Below are positions 1 through 50,169 of a DNA stretch of 64,000 bases, piece after piece. Origin of the DNA: Paraspadella gotoi (taxonomy: Eukaryota; Chaetognatha). The position numbers and the translations under genes are program-made. Position 1 is the stretch's first letter; each line of letters opens with the position of its first letter. The DNA lies in NCBI GenBank assembly GCA_051294375.1, contig CM119263.1:29783145-29847144 (forward strand). Reading direction: 5' to 3'. The notes below the pieces were generated by a model that searched no databases, was not told the DNA's origin, and worked only from the letters and a program-made list of their open reading frames with translations.

Positions 1-9
1 TTTTTTTAG

Positions 10-39089
<39,080 letters not shown>

Positions 39090-39155
39090 TATGACTCTCT
39101 CTCTCTCTCTGTGTGTCTCTTTCTCTCTCTCTCTCTTTTCTTTTCTTGTCATTGG

Positions 39156-39450
39156 TTGACTTGACTTGACTTGACTTGACTTGACTTGACTTGACTTGAC
39201 TTGACTTGACTTGACTTGACTTACTTATTTTACTTTACTTTACTTTACTTTACTTACTTTACCTTACTTTTTTTTACTTTACTTTACTTTACTTATTTTA
39301 CTTTACTTTACTTTACTTTACTTTACTTTACTTACTTTATCTTACTTATTTTACTTTACTTTACTTTACTTTACTTTACTTTACTTATTTAACTTTATTT
39401 TACTTTACTTTACTTTACTTTACTTTACTTTACTTTACTTTACTTTATTC
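39156..39450 (+). repeat. (TTGAC)13 followed by (TTTAC)n pentanucleotide arrays
   Basis: Thirteen perfect TTGAC units at 39156-39220 change abruptly into imperfect TTTAC/TACTT units to about 39450. The two pentamers differ at one position, which suggests spread of a point variant through the array. Confidence 0.92.
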
Positions 39451-41371
39451 AATTTTAATTTAAATATTCTTAAACTTCCTCCTTGTCTTTTTTTGAAACC
39501 TCACATGTTGCTTTTCCATCTCAATCCGGTTATTCTTTACTTTTCTCAGATTTTGAAACAAATTACCCAAAATTTCCCGTCTGGGAATGCATTATTTCAA
39601 AGTGCCGGGGTGGTCAATCTGCCGGGATGATTAAAAGTGCCGGAATAATAAAAAAAAAGTGCCGGGATGTACAATCAATTCCACTTGTTTTTCCCCTTTC
39701 ACATTTGTTGCGCTTTAATTTGTTCTGCCGACCAATCAGCGTCCCAATCAGCAAATTCCTCGACCAACCAGCGTATCGATAGTAGAATTCCCAAACCAAT
39801 CGGAATTTTAAATTCGCCCGCCAATCTATCGTTTGATATTATCAGTGCGAGTCATTGTGCTTTTTTGTTTGTTTTAAATAACCAATCGTTGCACTTTTTA
39901 TTATTTATTTTTTCAAAAGTGTTGGCGACGGCGAAGAAGACGAAAAGTAAGTCCTACCCCCCCCCGCGTTTAATGTTGCATATCAAAGATTCTTTGCACC
40001 GAATTTAATGATTAATTTCACTGATTATTTCACGATTTTTAAATAAACTTCGCCCCGCGAAATGTCACGATCATTTTCATGATATTCAAATTTTAAATGA
40101 AATACTATCATGATGCATTCACTAGTAAGGATGTCACGTATTTTCCTTATAAATCGTGCTTGATTTTATGACATGACATGATACATCATGATATATACAA
40201 TATGAATTAGCATTATGTCCTTTGTAGGTCACGATACGTTATGAAACGACAGACGTTCGGTAAAGGAACGTTATTGAAGATTTTACGAAAACTATTGTCC
40301 TGACATCGTAAAGTCGTGTAAGTCACGACATTATGTGAGATTTCACATTATCTTAGCTCCATTTTGATCACCAAAATTTTCTTTCTCTCTCTCTGTCACG
40401 AATGAAAATAAAAAAATCTCGAAACAATTTAAATTTTTTACATAAAAAAAAAAAATCATATTTTTGCCACATTTTTTTCTTTCTTATTAAAGTTTAGAGA
40501 TTTTACCCGACCATCCACGATCCTCTTTCAAAGTTTTGTTTGTTTAACTGAATCTCGATTTTGATTGATTTTAATCAAAACTAGAAAAGTTTAAATCTTT
40601 ACGACATTTTAGTAGAAAAATATTTGTGAAGCGATTTTATTTGTCACTTTTTTTTTAAAAAAGAAACTTTTGTTCATTTAGTTTGTCATTTGTTTGTATT
40701 AATGTACCTAATCTTTTATTCCCTTAGTCAGTTGTTTATTCAGTCGTTAATTCCGTAATTGTTTAAATTATTCAATAACAAATTCATTAAATGGTTGAAT
40801 TTGTTGAGTATTAAATGACAAACGGAAACCGGTAAAAGTTTAAAACACATTAAATAATTGTTTGCCAATAATGGTACTACATTGTGAAAATGTGAAAAAC
40901 AAAATTTAAAAATCTTTTTGCTTTACCGCTTAAACCTCGGAACAAATATTTTTCTACCTAGAACATCCAGTATTCAGTAAGAGGAATTGTTCTTTTGTCT
41001 TCGCCGCAATAAGTGGCATCTATATTTTTCATTACATTATTTTTCGTTGTTTAATCAGAATCGTTTTATCGCAAGTGTAATAATTATTCCTTACTTCGAA
41101 TCTGTTATCAAATTCGTATATTTTTTCTTTTGAAAAAAAAAAAGAGTTTTTTTTTTCTCCAAATTTTTTTTGTCACCGAATCGAATTTTATTCTTTCGTG
41201 TTTTTACTTGTGAGGTGTGAATAAAAAAAAATTAAAAAAAAAATTTTGAAATATTTATTTGGTCTGAATCTTAGGGAGGGAAAACATTGGAAAGATCTGT
41301 GCTCGTTTGAAAGACAGACAGACTTGTATAAAGATAACGTGAAAAAAATAAAAGAAAGTATGAAGATTAAT

Positions 41372-41595
41372 TAAATACTTATTTTCACTATGGAGAGACA
41401 GTGCATAAGAAACAAAAAAATTGTTGCCATATATTTCGACTTAATTTCTAAGTCATCATCAGTGGCTGAAAGAGACAAAACCTTTTCTTGATGATGACTT
41501 AGAAATTTAGTCGAAATATATGGGAAAAAAATTTTTAAAAATTTTGTTTCTTATGCACTGTCTTTCCATAGTGAAAAATAAGTATTTAATTAAGC
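41372..41595. mobile_element. Foldback element with hammerhead-ribozyme-like cores (Penelope-type terminal repeats?)
   Basis: Two arms of about 90 bp (41372-41463 and about 41490-41595) are inverted copies around a short loop. The left arm on the minus strand reads CTGATGATGACTTAGAAATT then AAGTCGAAATATATGG. This combines a CUGAUGA box, a helix II hairpin (GACTTA/TAAGTC) and GAAA, the order of a hammerhead core. The right arm has TTGATGA in place of CTGATGA. Known Penelope-like elements carry hammerheads in their terminal repeats. An extra base before helix II and a G at the cleavage position make activity doubtful. Confidence 0.5.
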
Positions 41596-42279
41596 ATTCT
41601 ACTAGTCATGTGATCACATTAAAGCAAAGTGTGAAGATATTTTTTTGTCTTCACGCCCATGGAGACGGCGCTCGTGATTTCACCCGGACGAAGTCATCAA
41701 CGTGAGTTTCCAACAAAGAAAGTTCTTAATAAAAATATGAGACTTTTATTGTTCAGCAAAATATTCCTTCAGAAACTCGTCAATACGAAGTTTCTTCCCG
41801 ACAAAAAATCTCTCTGAAAATTGATGCGGAAGACAACTGCCCGGCGCCCGCGAAAAATGAATTGGCCCAAAAGCGGCAAAATGACGAAAAGGAGGTTACA
41901 CGAGGCAAGATATCTTTAACAGAGAGGAACCTTTAGATAAACACGAACAAACAATCTGACAAACTAGTTTTTAGAAGGCAGACTTAAAATATAAAAAAAA
42001 TACAGAAAAAAAAAAACCAAGTCAAAAAGGTAAAACAAAATCAGAGTCACACTGAAAGACAGATTATAATCGTGATTACAAAATGGCGCCAAGTGTTTCT
42101 TTGGGTCTGGAGCTAATAAGGTCATCGCGTCACTGAAGTGACCCCGACCAAGTCACTGGATCGAAGGGGGAAATTCCTTGGAACGGAGGAGACGACGACG
42201 ACGACGATGAAGACGACGACGACGACGACGACGACCCCATAACCTCGACTGTCTTCCCTCCCGAAAAATTTCCGCCGTT

Positions 42280-42991
42280 TTTCCTTTTTTTTTCCTTTTT
42301 TTTCTTTTTTTTTTCTCTTTACTTTTCCTTTCTCTCTTTTGTTATCTTTTTTTTTCTTTTTATCTTCTCTTCTCTTTCTACTATGCCTTTCTCAATTTTT
42401 CCACTTCCTTTCTTTCCTCCTTTCTCCCCCCTCTCTTCTCTTCTGCCAACTCTCTCCTAATTCTCCTTCCCTCCTTCCCTCCCTCAACTACCTTTTCTTA
42501 CTGCTCCCTTCTCCCCTCCCCCTCTCCTCTCTCGCTCTCCTCCTCCTTCACCTCTCCTTTCTCCTCTCCTTCTCCTCCCCCTCCTCCCTCTCCTCTCTCA
42601 TCTCCTCCTCCTCCTCTCCCTTTTTCTCTCCCTTCTCCTCCTCCTTCCCCTCCCCCTTCTCGTCCCCTCCTCCTTCTCCTCTCCCTTCTTCTCTCCCTTC
42701 CCCTCCCCCTCTCCTCTCTCGTCTCCTCCTCCTTCACCTCTCCTTTCTCCTCTCCCTTCTCCTCCCCCTCTCCTCTCTCGTCCCCTCCTCCTTCTCCTCT
42801 CCTTCTCTCTCCTCCTCTCTCTCCTCTCTCTCTCTCCTCTCTCCCCTTCCCCTCCCCTTCTCTCTTCCGTCTCCTCCCATTCTCCCTCATTCACTTTTCC
42901 ACCCAATCGCTTCCGGCTCCATAGTTTCTCGAATTGGTTTGTGTTTGATTGCAGATAACTGTACCCCCTTTTTGATTTATCGCCTGTTTTA

Positions 42992-43064
<73 letters not shown>

Positions 43065-43090
43065 ATCTTTCTCTCTCTCTCTCTCCCCCT
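42280..43090 (+). repeat. Long polypyrimidine tract ending in (CT)n
   Basis: The strand is almost all C and T for about 800 bp, with a pure (CT)n run at about 42996-43060. It could form triplex or H-DNA. The long open frames on both strands here are compositional artefacts. Confidence 0.9.
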
Positions 43091-44707
43091 TTACCTCATT
43101 ATGCTTTTTTTTAACTCCCGCTTTGCTTTTTTGAGAATCTTTCTTTTTCTTCTTTTCTTATCATCGTTTCTACAGTTCACTCACTTTATCTCTCAAAAAC
43201 TACACAGACTAAACTACTACTTAACTAGACTAGATTAACTACAAAGTAAATAAACTACAAAGACTATGAACTGTGAAGGAACCTTTAAGCTTGCTTGTTC
43301 CCCTTATGTTATTATCTTCTTTGAGGAATGGACGTCTAAACCGACTATAGCCGGTCCAAAGTCTGAAGTAAAGATTGGCTATTTATTAAATCCATGTTTA
43401 ATTTTAAAATATTATTTAGTGCAAAAATGATAGATATAAAAAGGTAAATAAATAAGAATGTATTTTCTGTTGTATATATACTTATTGTATATTTATGACC
43501 CTGTAACAGAAATTGATATCATTATTCGCTTTTTCGTCTGCAGATCATAAGAGTACCGGGTAGGGCAAGAAAGATTTTTCGAGATTTGTTTAAAACTTTA
43601 AATGGCGCAACCCTATTTAGCTAAGTCTTCAAAAAGTCGTAGACTTTACTTAAAAAAAAGATCCGAATTCCCAAAATTTATTTTAGGTTTTTGTTTGACA
43701 TAAAAAAAGAAAATTTTCTTTCAAAAGTCAAACTTTCTTAAAAATGTCTGAAGTTTTTTCTATTGTCTTCTTGTCTTTTCTTTTTTGATGTGAATTGTCG
43801 GTGAAAAAATTTAAAAAGTTTTTAGTTTTAATTTTTTTTAAATATTGTGTTTGTAAATAATCATTGACGTTAAGGTATTTTGATTGAACAAACAAAATGT
43901 CAAGAAAATTTCTTTAAAATAAAAAAAAATTAAATTAAGTCAAATGTCACGTTAAAGTTAAATTAAACGGTCAGTTAAATGGTTATTCATGCATTAATTC
44001 TTTCTCTATTTCTTTCATTCATTCATTCTTTCATGCAGTTCAACATTTATTATTTAAATTTTTAATTTTATTATTAATTTATTTGATCTTTGATGCTACC
44101 AACTATCCATATTCATTCACTTTTTAAAAATTACATCCATTTTTTCTTTCCCTTAAATTCAATTATTCACCGATTTAATTATTAATTTTCATTCTTAAAA
44201 AAACCAAAGAATGGTCAATTCATAACATTCTCTCTTAACCTATTCACAAATCGAAGTCATATGTATTTATTCCGTCGAATCAAAAAAAACTTTGATCGAA
44301 TTAATCACGAAATTCAAATAAACTTCACTCGTCAAGTCACCTACCCAACCCCGTCTTCACGTCACCTCGCCTTACCTTTTTCCCGTCGAAAAGAAAATCT
44401 CACCTTTTCTTTATTGAACAATTACCGGGCGATTCACACGGCGTGAAAGAAAAGTAAAATATTAGTGATTATATAAGGAATTAGTTTTTTGTTATGAAAT
44501 ATTTTTAAAAAGTTTTCATCATCTTTGGGTCAATTTTTGATCGAGGCATGAACTTAAAAGTTATAACCCTGAATATTTTTGTACTGAAAAATTAGTTCAA
44601 ATCAAGCGTTTCGGATCACCCTGTACCCTTGACGCCCCTATTATGCGCGCGCGACAATGACCGACCGACCGACCAAACTCTGTTTTTATTCCCTACAGAT
44701 TTTCGCC

Positions 44708-44715
44708 TATAAAAG
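44708..44715 (+). promoter_or_regulatory. TATA box of cysteine-rich gene A
   Basis: CCTATAAAAG lies 106 nt upstream of the start codon, and gene B has the same motif at an almost identical distance. The conserved placement supports a core promoter. Confidence 0.65.
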
Positions 44716-44813
44716 AATCGGGGGTTTTCCTTCTGTCGTTCGCCTTTTTTTTCTTAGACGAAACTTTAATTATTTTTTTTCCAAGTTGTTAAAAAAAAAT
44801 CAGAAAAAGAGAA

Positions 44814-47800
44814 ATGTTGTTGCCTGCGATTTTTTTTTTGGTGGCGGCCGCGTCCGTGGAAGGGTTGTCCATCAAACCCCCGGGTTAGTATCAAGCACGT
44901 TTTGTTTTAACGAAAATTAATTACTCAAAGGCCTACGATATGTAAATGTTAAATCAATAAACCATGTATACTTAGATAAAATCGGAACAACCAATAAAAA
45001 AAATCAATAGGCTATCTTGCCCCGGACGTTGAACGGGCGTTGGTAAGCCTCCATCCCTGATCGGCATGATTCGCAAATTATATTAGAATGTACTGCATTG
45101 AACAAACGATTGTAGTTTGCTGATTAAAAACTTAACTGTAAAAAGTAAACGCTCAACTAGATTTACTTTTACAATATATATCATATATACAATATATGTA
45201 TCACTTTATAAGATAAAATATGTTTTTCTTTCCCCCCGCAACAGTTCAGTGCGAATGCCCGCCTCTCAAGCCAATGACCTGCAAGAAGGGACAGAGATTG
45301 GACACTTTCAAAGCAGATGACGTTTGCGGATGCAAACTCCAACGTTGCCTCTGGGTTGTCTGTCCTGAGCCTAGTCATCCTAAATGCGGGTCAGATGACA
45401 TTGATTAACCATAGTTTTTTATATTATATTAAAATTTAATCATAAGTTTTTAATTTAAGATATCGTTTGATTGTTTGTTAAAGCCGAGGTAACATGTAGT
45501 TGAAGTAAAGATTGTGAGACCATAGAACTGAGAGATTGCACGGAGTTTGTTCAAAATAAATTAGAGTTCATTGAATAAATCAATGAATTAATTCAATATT
45601 GCATTTCTATTTGGGTAAATCAAAATTTGGAATGATAATACGTGATAATTAATCAATCAATCAATACCAATCATCATAATCATCCCCTATTTTCAATCAA
45701 TCAATCAGAAAATGTGAAACCTTGATCGAAGTCGACAATTGTGGCTGCAAGGATTTCCAATGCGTGAAGGTGGCACCTGATCACTGCCCCGTGAAGAAAG
45801 TCAATTGCAAAGATTGCGAGGAAATCCAACAGTACAAGGACGATTGCGGCTGCCAAGAAGATCATTGCATTCCGCTGCCGCCGCCGCCGTCCCGCTGCGG
45901 AAACTGCAGCGCCTGCGAGCATTGCGTAGAGATGAGTGTCATGATCAAAAAGTAAGTCTCCTTGGTCGGCCTTATTTTCCCAGAACGACTACATTTCTTA
46001 AATTCTAAATTAAGTTAATTTTTTTAGAATTAAAATTTAAGTGGGAGGTTAGGGATAGGAAATAAATTAAGGATAAGGTTAGTGATTTTGGTTAGGGATT
46101 TGGTTAGTAATTAAGGTTAGGGTTAAGGGTTAGAGTTATAAGTTTAAAAGCATGTCTCGGTTAAATATTAAAGTTGTATTCTGATCCTTTCGTTTTATTG
46201 TGTTTTGAGATTTAAATATTAAAGTTAAAATTAAAATTTTGGATAAAGGAACAGAAATGAGGCGCTTCTGTAAAAAAGAGCAAATTGCTAAAGACAGACC
46301 CCATGAAGTACTTTGGCTCAAAACGATTCCCTTACCCTTCTCACTCCCCAGGTGCCCAATGAAGGAAGGCGTGTGCCAGGCCAAGGAATGTCCCAAAATG
46401 AAGGAGATCAATTGCGATTTCGATTGCGAATTTCCCGAAGTCCAGATGGACCAATGCGGCTGCCCCAAGATGATCTGCAAGAAGATCCCATCCGACGAGA
46501 AGCCTCCCCAGTGTGAAGAGTGCGAAGTTGCCCACAAGATTCTCAACAAGAAATGCGGCACCACCCACTACGAATGCGGCAAGAAGAAAGTGAGTTATTA
46601 GCTTGGGAAAGAAAATTGGGCAACATTTTTTTTTCTCTTTTATTTCCTTTTATTATATTTTTATCTTGCTACTTTACTGTATTTGTTAATGTATTCTTAT
46701 TTCTTTTTCTTATTCTAATATATAAAAATACTGACGATATAGCAAAGTAAAAAAACATTAATAATATATATATATATATTGCATAAGTAAAATGCACCAT
46801 TTATAGATATTTAAAATCTGACTTGAGCAATTATTATATATATATTATTATATACATATCAACTTCCTTCAAAATCTCTCATTTGAACCTAATATACTAG
46901 TATAAATCAATAATAATCTAATCAATACTCTCTCCAGTGCCCAGCTGCCAAGAAAGGCAAAGAAATTTGCTACGAGGAGACGAAACCGGACAAATGCGGT
47001 TGTTTGACTCTTCGCCGCAAGCAATGTCAGTTGGTGCCTGCGGGAAAATGTCCGCCTGAAACCGCGCCCATGGACGGAACTGACATGTGCTCTTGCCCGC
47101 ATCAAATCTGTGTCCCTTGCGACGAGTGAGTCTACTTTTTTCCTGCAATTAATTATTATTGGTTATAGTTAATTAATTATTTTACACAATGCTGGATATT
47201 TTCTTTTGTTTGGGGACCAGGGTTTGAATTTTGAATGATTAGTTTTCTATTTTTTTAAAAGATTTTATATAAAATATCTATTTAATAATATTTATCATTT
47301 CAGGATGTACGAAAAGGCTGAGTGTAAACAATGTGAGATCCCAGTCAACGTGACAGCGGCCGATGGAATTTGCACTCAGACCGTTTGCGTGCGCGATCCC
47401 AACTGCGACATTTGTGAGTATAAATAGTAATTAATTATTAATAATGAAAAAAATTAAATATAATTTAACAATAAATAAACAATAAACTTAGGCCAATTTT
47501 TTTTTAAAATAACGTGTAGTCTGGAAGAATAAAAACGTGGTTTCAAAACCTGTTAAATCAGGAATTATAATCAAATAAATTTTTTTGCTTGAAAATTAGA
47601 TTTTTTTGGCTATTTAGTTAGTTTAATATCGATTATGATACTTTTTTAAAATATTTGCAATAAGGCTCTGCGTTGGAGGCTCTCAACAAACACCGGAAAT
47701 GCGGCAAATGCCAGACTCTAAAGAGTGCCAACGTCCACGTGACCGAAGACCAATCCTGCCCCATCAAAATCTGCCAGAACGACAACACCCTGCCCGGTTG

Positions 47801-48993
47801 CAACAAATGCGCCAAGCCCGTCGAGCCCAAGTGCAAGAAGTGCCAGAAAATTATGACTGTCAAGGACGCCAATCACGTGAGAATGAATTTTCACAATTGA
47901 TATGATATATAGTGAAGCGATTTATCATCTATGATTTTTTTTAAATTAATTCGATTATTCCTCATCTTGACTACATTAAAAATTAACTTAAAAAGTTGAA
48001 CCTTTTTCTTCTCCGCAGTGCGAGACCAAGATCTGCGTTGCGGACAACAAGCCCGGCTGCATCCAATGCCCGACGTTCGAACCCAAAAAATGCCCCAACA
48101 AATGTCAGAAGCCGCTCATCACTCAGGCTCATGGGGTCAGTTGAGGGAGTTGGGATTTATTGTGTTGTCCAAAAGTAATTTCTATTCCTTCTTATCATTA
48201 TTTTTAAGCTGGTTTATTCTTTATCTGTAAGCCTGACAGGGGTTTGTTGGTTTGTTTTTTCATGGTAGTGTTGATAACTTACAGTTTATACTTTTATCCT
48301 TTCGTCATTCACGTTTTTCCAGTGCAAAGTATCGGTCTGCGTCCACAAAGCGGCGAAGGATTGTGCGGCAAAGAAACCAGTGTGCAAACCTTGTGAAGAA
48401 CTCAAAGTGCACAAAGGTGAGTCACATTGAAACCAGTGTGCAAACCTTGTGAAGAACTCAAAGTGCACAAAGGTTAGTCACATTGAAACCAGTGTGCAAA
48501 CCTTGTGAGGAACTCAAAGTGCACAAAGGTGAGTCACATTGAAAACATTACTTAAAATCCACTGGAAGTATTTTCTATTAAGAGCTAAGCAGTTCTAATT
48601 ACGACGACAATGTCATTAGAATTGGTTTCAATTCTTGAAATAGTATTTTTATTGACAAGCCACAAATGGAATTTCTATTTCAGACGAGTGCGGCTGCAAT
48701 GTCTACTCTTGCGGCAAGAAGCCTTGTCCCCCCGAGGACCAAATTCCAGATTGTCCAGAAGGTACTTAATAGGTTTCAAAATTCATTCTTCTAAATTATC
48801 TTGATTTATTTATTTTTTACAATATTTACGTAATTTACCATCAGGCCAAACTCTAACGCCTGCCGTCAGCGGCTGCCGTTGCCCGACTTGGGATTGCGTC
48901 GACCCCAAGGAAATCTGCAAGACGACGACACCGTTTCCGCACAAGCCGACGCCCGCGCCGCACAAGCCGACGCCGGCGAAACCTGTCGCTTAA
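44814..48993 (+). CDS. Secreted cysteine-rich multi-module protein, paralogue A
   Basis: Eleven exons: 44814-44883, 45245-45389, 45709-45951, 46352-46589, 46938-47125, 47304-47413, 47665-47876, 48019-48135, 48323-48416, 48684-48761 and 48845-48993. They sum to 1644 nt, giving 547 residues. Exon 1 is a signal peptide (MLLPAIFFLVAAASVEG). The mature protein has well over 50 Cys and at least eight repeats of a D-x-C-G-C-x(3-6)-C motif (DDVCGCKLQRC, DNCGCKDFQC, DQCGCPKMIC, DECGCNVYSC). This recalls VWC/mucin-type disulphide modules, but I cannot name a family. It ends in a short tail with two HKPTPA repeats. An extracellular structural or matrix role is inference. Exons 2-4, 6, 7 and 9 match paralogue B in length to the base. 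Confidence 0.87.
44967..45095 (+). mobile_element. SINE-like repeat in intron 1 of gene A, diverged
   Basis: GGAACAACCAAT, GGCTATCTTGCCCC and GGACGTTGAACGGGCGTTGG align in order with the family. The same repeat in the same orientation lies in intron 1 of paralogue B (50467-50636). Confidence 0.55.
48374..48541 (+). repeat. 56-bp tandem triplication of an exon end with its 5' splice site
   Basis: Units begin at 48374, 48430 and 48486. The first contains the last 43 nt of exon 9 of gene A plus GTGAGTCACATTG, and the next two repeat it with one or two changes (donors GTTAGT and GTGAGT). Only the first donor keeps the frame; reading through gives a TGA within the repeat. Confidence 0.92.
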
Positions 48994-49077
48994 ATGTTAA
49001 ATTCAGATACTCTGATTCCGATATCCTTAATAAAAATGGACGCAATTTTTTAAAATCGCGATGAAATAAAATTAATG

Positions 49078-49083
49078 AATAAA
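49078..49083 (+). terminator. Polyadenylation signal AATAAA of gene A
   Basis: AATAAA lies 85 nt after the stop, with a second one at 49065-49070. T-rich and GT-containing sequence follows. Confidence 0.6.
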
Positions 49084-50060
49084 GCAATTTGCCCACAGTG
49101 CACGAAATATTCTTTAATTTTTTAACGCCCGTTCTGATAATTTAATTGATGAGACAATAGAGAAATTTCGAGATAGATATAATCAGTCGCAGTCAGGAAA
49201 CAAGATAGCTTAATAATTCAATAAATGGATAATTTTTACATTGATCTTGCAAATGATATGAAAACTGAGAATCTTGTTTCGTCCCAGACTAAAAAGAGGA
49301 CGACATATGTCATTCATATGAAATTCAAAATTAAGCTTTTTAATACTTTTCTTACCTAAATCATGGGGTATTAACTCTCTAAAAAAAGTTTTATTCGTAA
49401 CCCAAGACTACCTCGCTGAACATTTTTTTTGACATTTCGCGATACTTTATATAAATACTCTGTTATTACTTACCTTTTTCTAAGATTTTTTCACAATACT
49501 TATAATCCGTTGCTTATTTCTAATAAAGCTCCGCCTTAAATTCATGCTCATCAAACAAACGGAACACCTTTGAAAAACATCTAAAAATAGCCTCACTAAA
49601 AGTATTTTTTAAATTAAGTGGAATATGGGTGGTCTTGGAGTTGTTTAAAATGTCAAGTATGAAACGAAAACTTGATCTGTTCTTATTTGTCATTATTCTA
49701 ATGCAGACTGACAAAATAAAATAAGTAAGAATAAGACACAGACAGATCAATAGGTATTAAGTAGCTTTGAAAAATTTATTCAAAAAAATAACACTAAAAG
49801 TCACTCTTGTTTGCCATTAAAATAAGCAATATTCACAGATGTGTGCTCAGTAGATCGAGGTCTCTGAACTTTAGGTCAGAAGATTATCCAAGCCGGGGTC
49901 TTTTAAATCGATAGTAGGAAAACAAACATATATATCGAGAAAGACGCACCTTAACTTCATTTCAAGAGAAAAAAAAAGAATTAAAAAAACAAACATAAGA
50001 TCATGTATTTTTTTAAATTTTTGCTGTGATTTCCACTCAAGAGGTCGGTCGCGCAAAATT
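49084..50060. other. Intergenic spacer between paralogues A and B
   Basis: The spacer is AT-rich and holds a reverse partial SINE-like repeat (49190-49262). I see no other gene or ordered element. Confidence 0.6.
49190..49262 (-). mobile_element. SINE-like repeat, partial reverse copy
   Basis: CAAGATAGCTTAATAATTCA and TGGATAATTTTTA are the reverse complement of the family's AATTATCCATT ... AAGCTATCTTG segment. Confidence 0.5.
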
Positions 50061-50066
50061 GGTGCC

Positions 50067-50074
50067 TATAAAAA
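50067..50074 (+). promoter_or_regulatory. TATA box of cysteine-rich gene B
   Basis: GCCTATAAAAAG lies 103 nt upstream of the start codon and mirrors gene A. Upstream sequence in both genes includes a GCGCGC or GCGC word. Confidence 0.65.
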
Positions 50075-50169
50075 GATTAGGAGAAAATCTCTGCCTGACT
50101 TTTGTCGAAATCTCAAGTCGACCGAAATCTTTCACCGATATACAATAATTTAAAATAAAAAAACGAAAT

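Larger units (their letters stand above)
39090..44690. other. Intergenic region between the LRR gene and cysteine-rich gene A
   Basis: No supported gene was seen. The region holds (TTGAC)n and (TTTAC)n arrays, a small GTGCCGGGATG tandem repeat (39599-39675), several CCAAT words (39735-39895), a foldback element at 41372-41595, an ACG tract (42190-42236), a C/T-only stretch (42280-43090) and AT-rich sequence. Possible untranslated exon ends (a GTAAGT at 39947, a GTGAGT at 41701) are too weak to call. Confidence 0.6.

Noticed and set aside
41640-41702. Possible first coding exon (ATGGAGACGGCGCTCGTG to a GTGAGT donor)
   Set aside because: No downstream exon in phase could be identified before the next gene, so support is too weak.
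42339-43238. 299-residue plus-strand open frame
   Set aside because: It is a translation of an almost pure C/T tract (Leu/Ser/Pro only). The reverse frames are equally open, so it is compositional.
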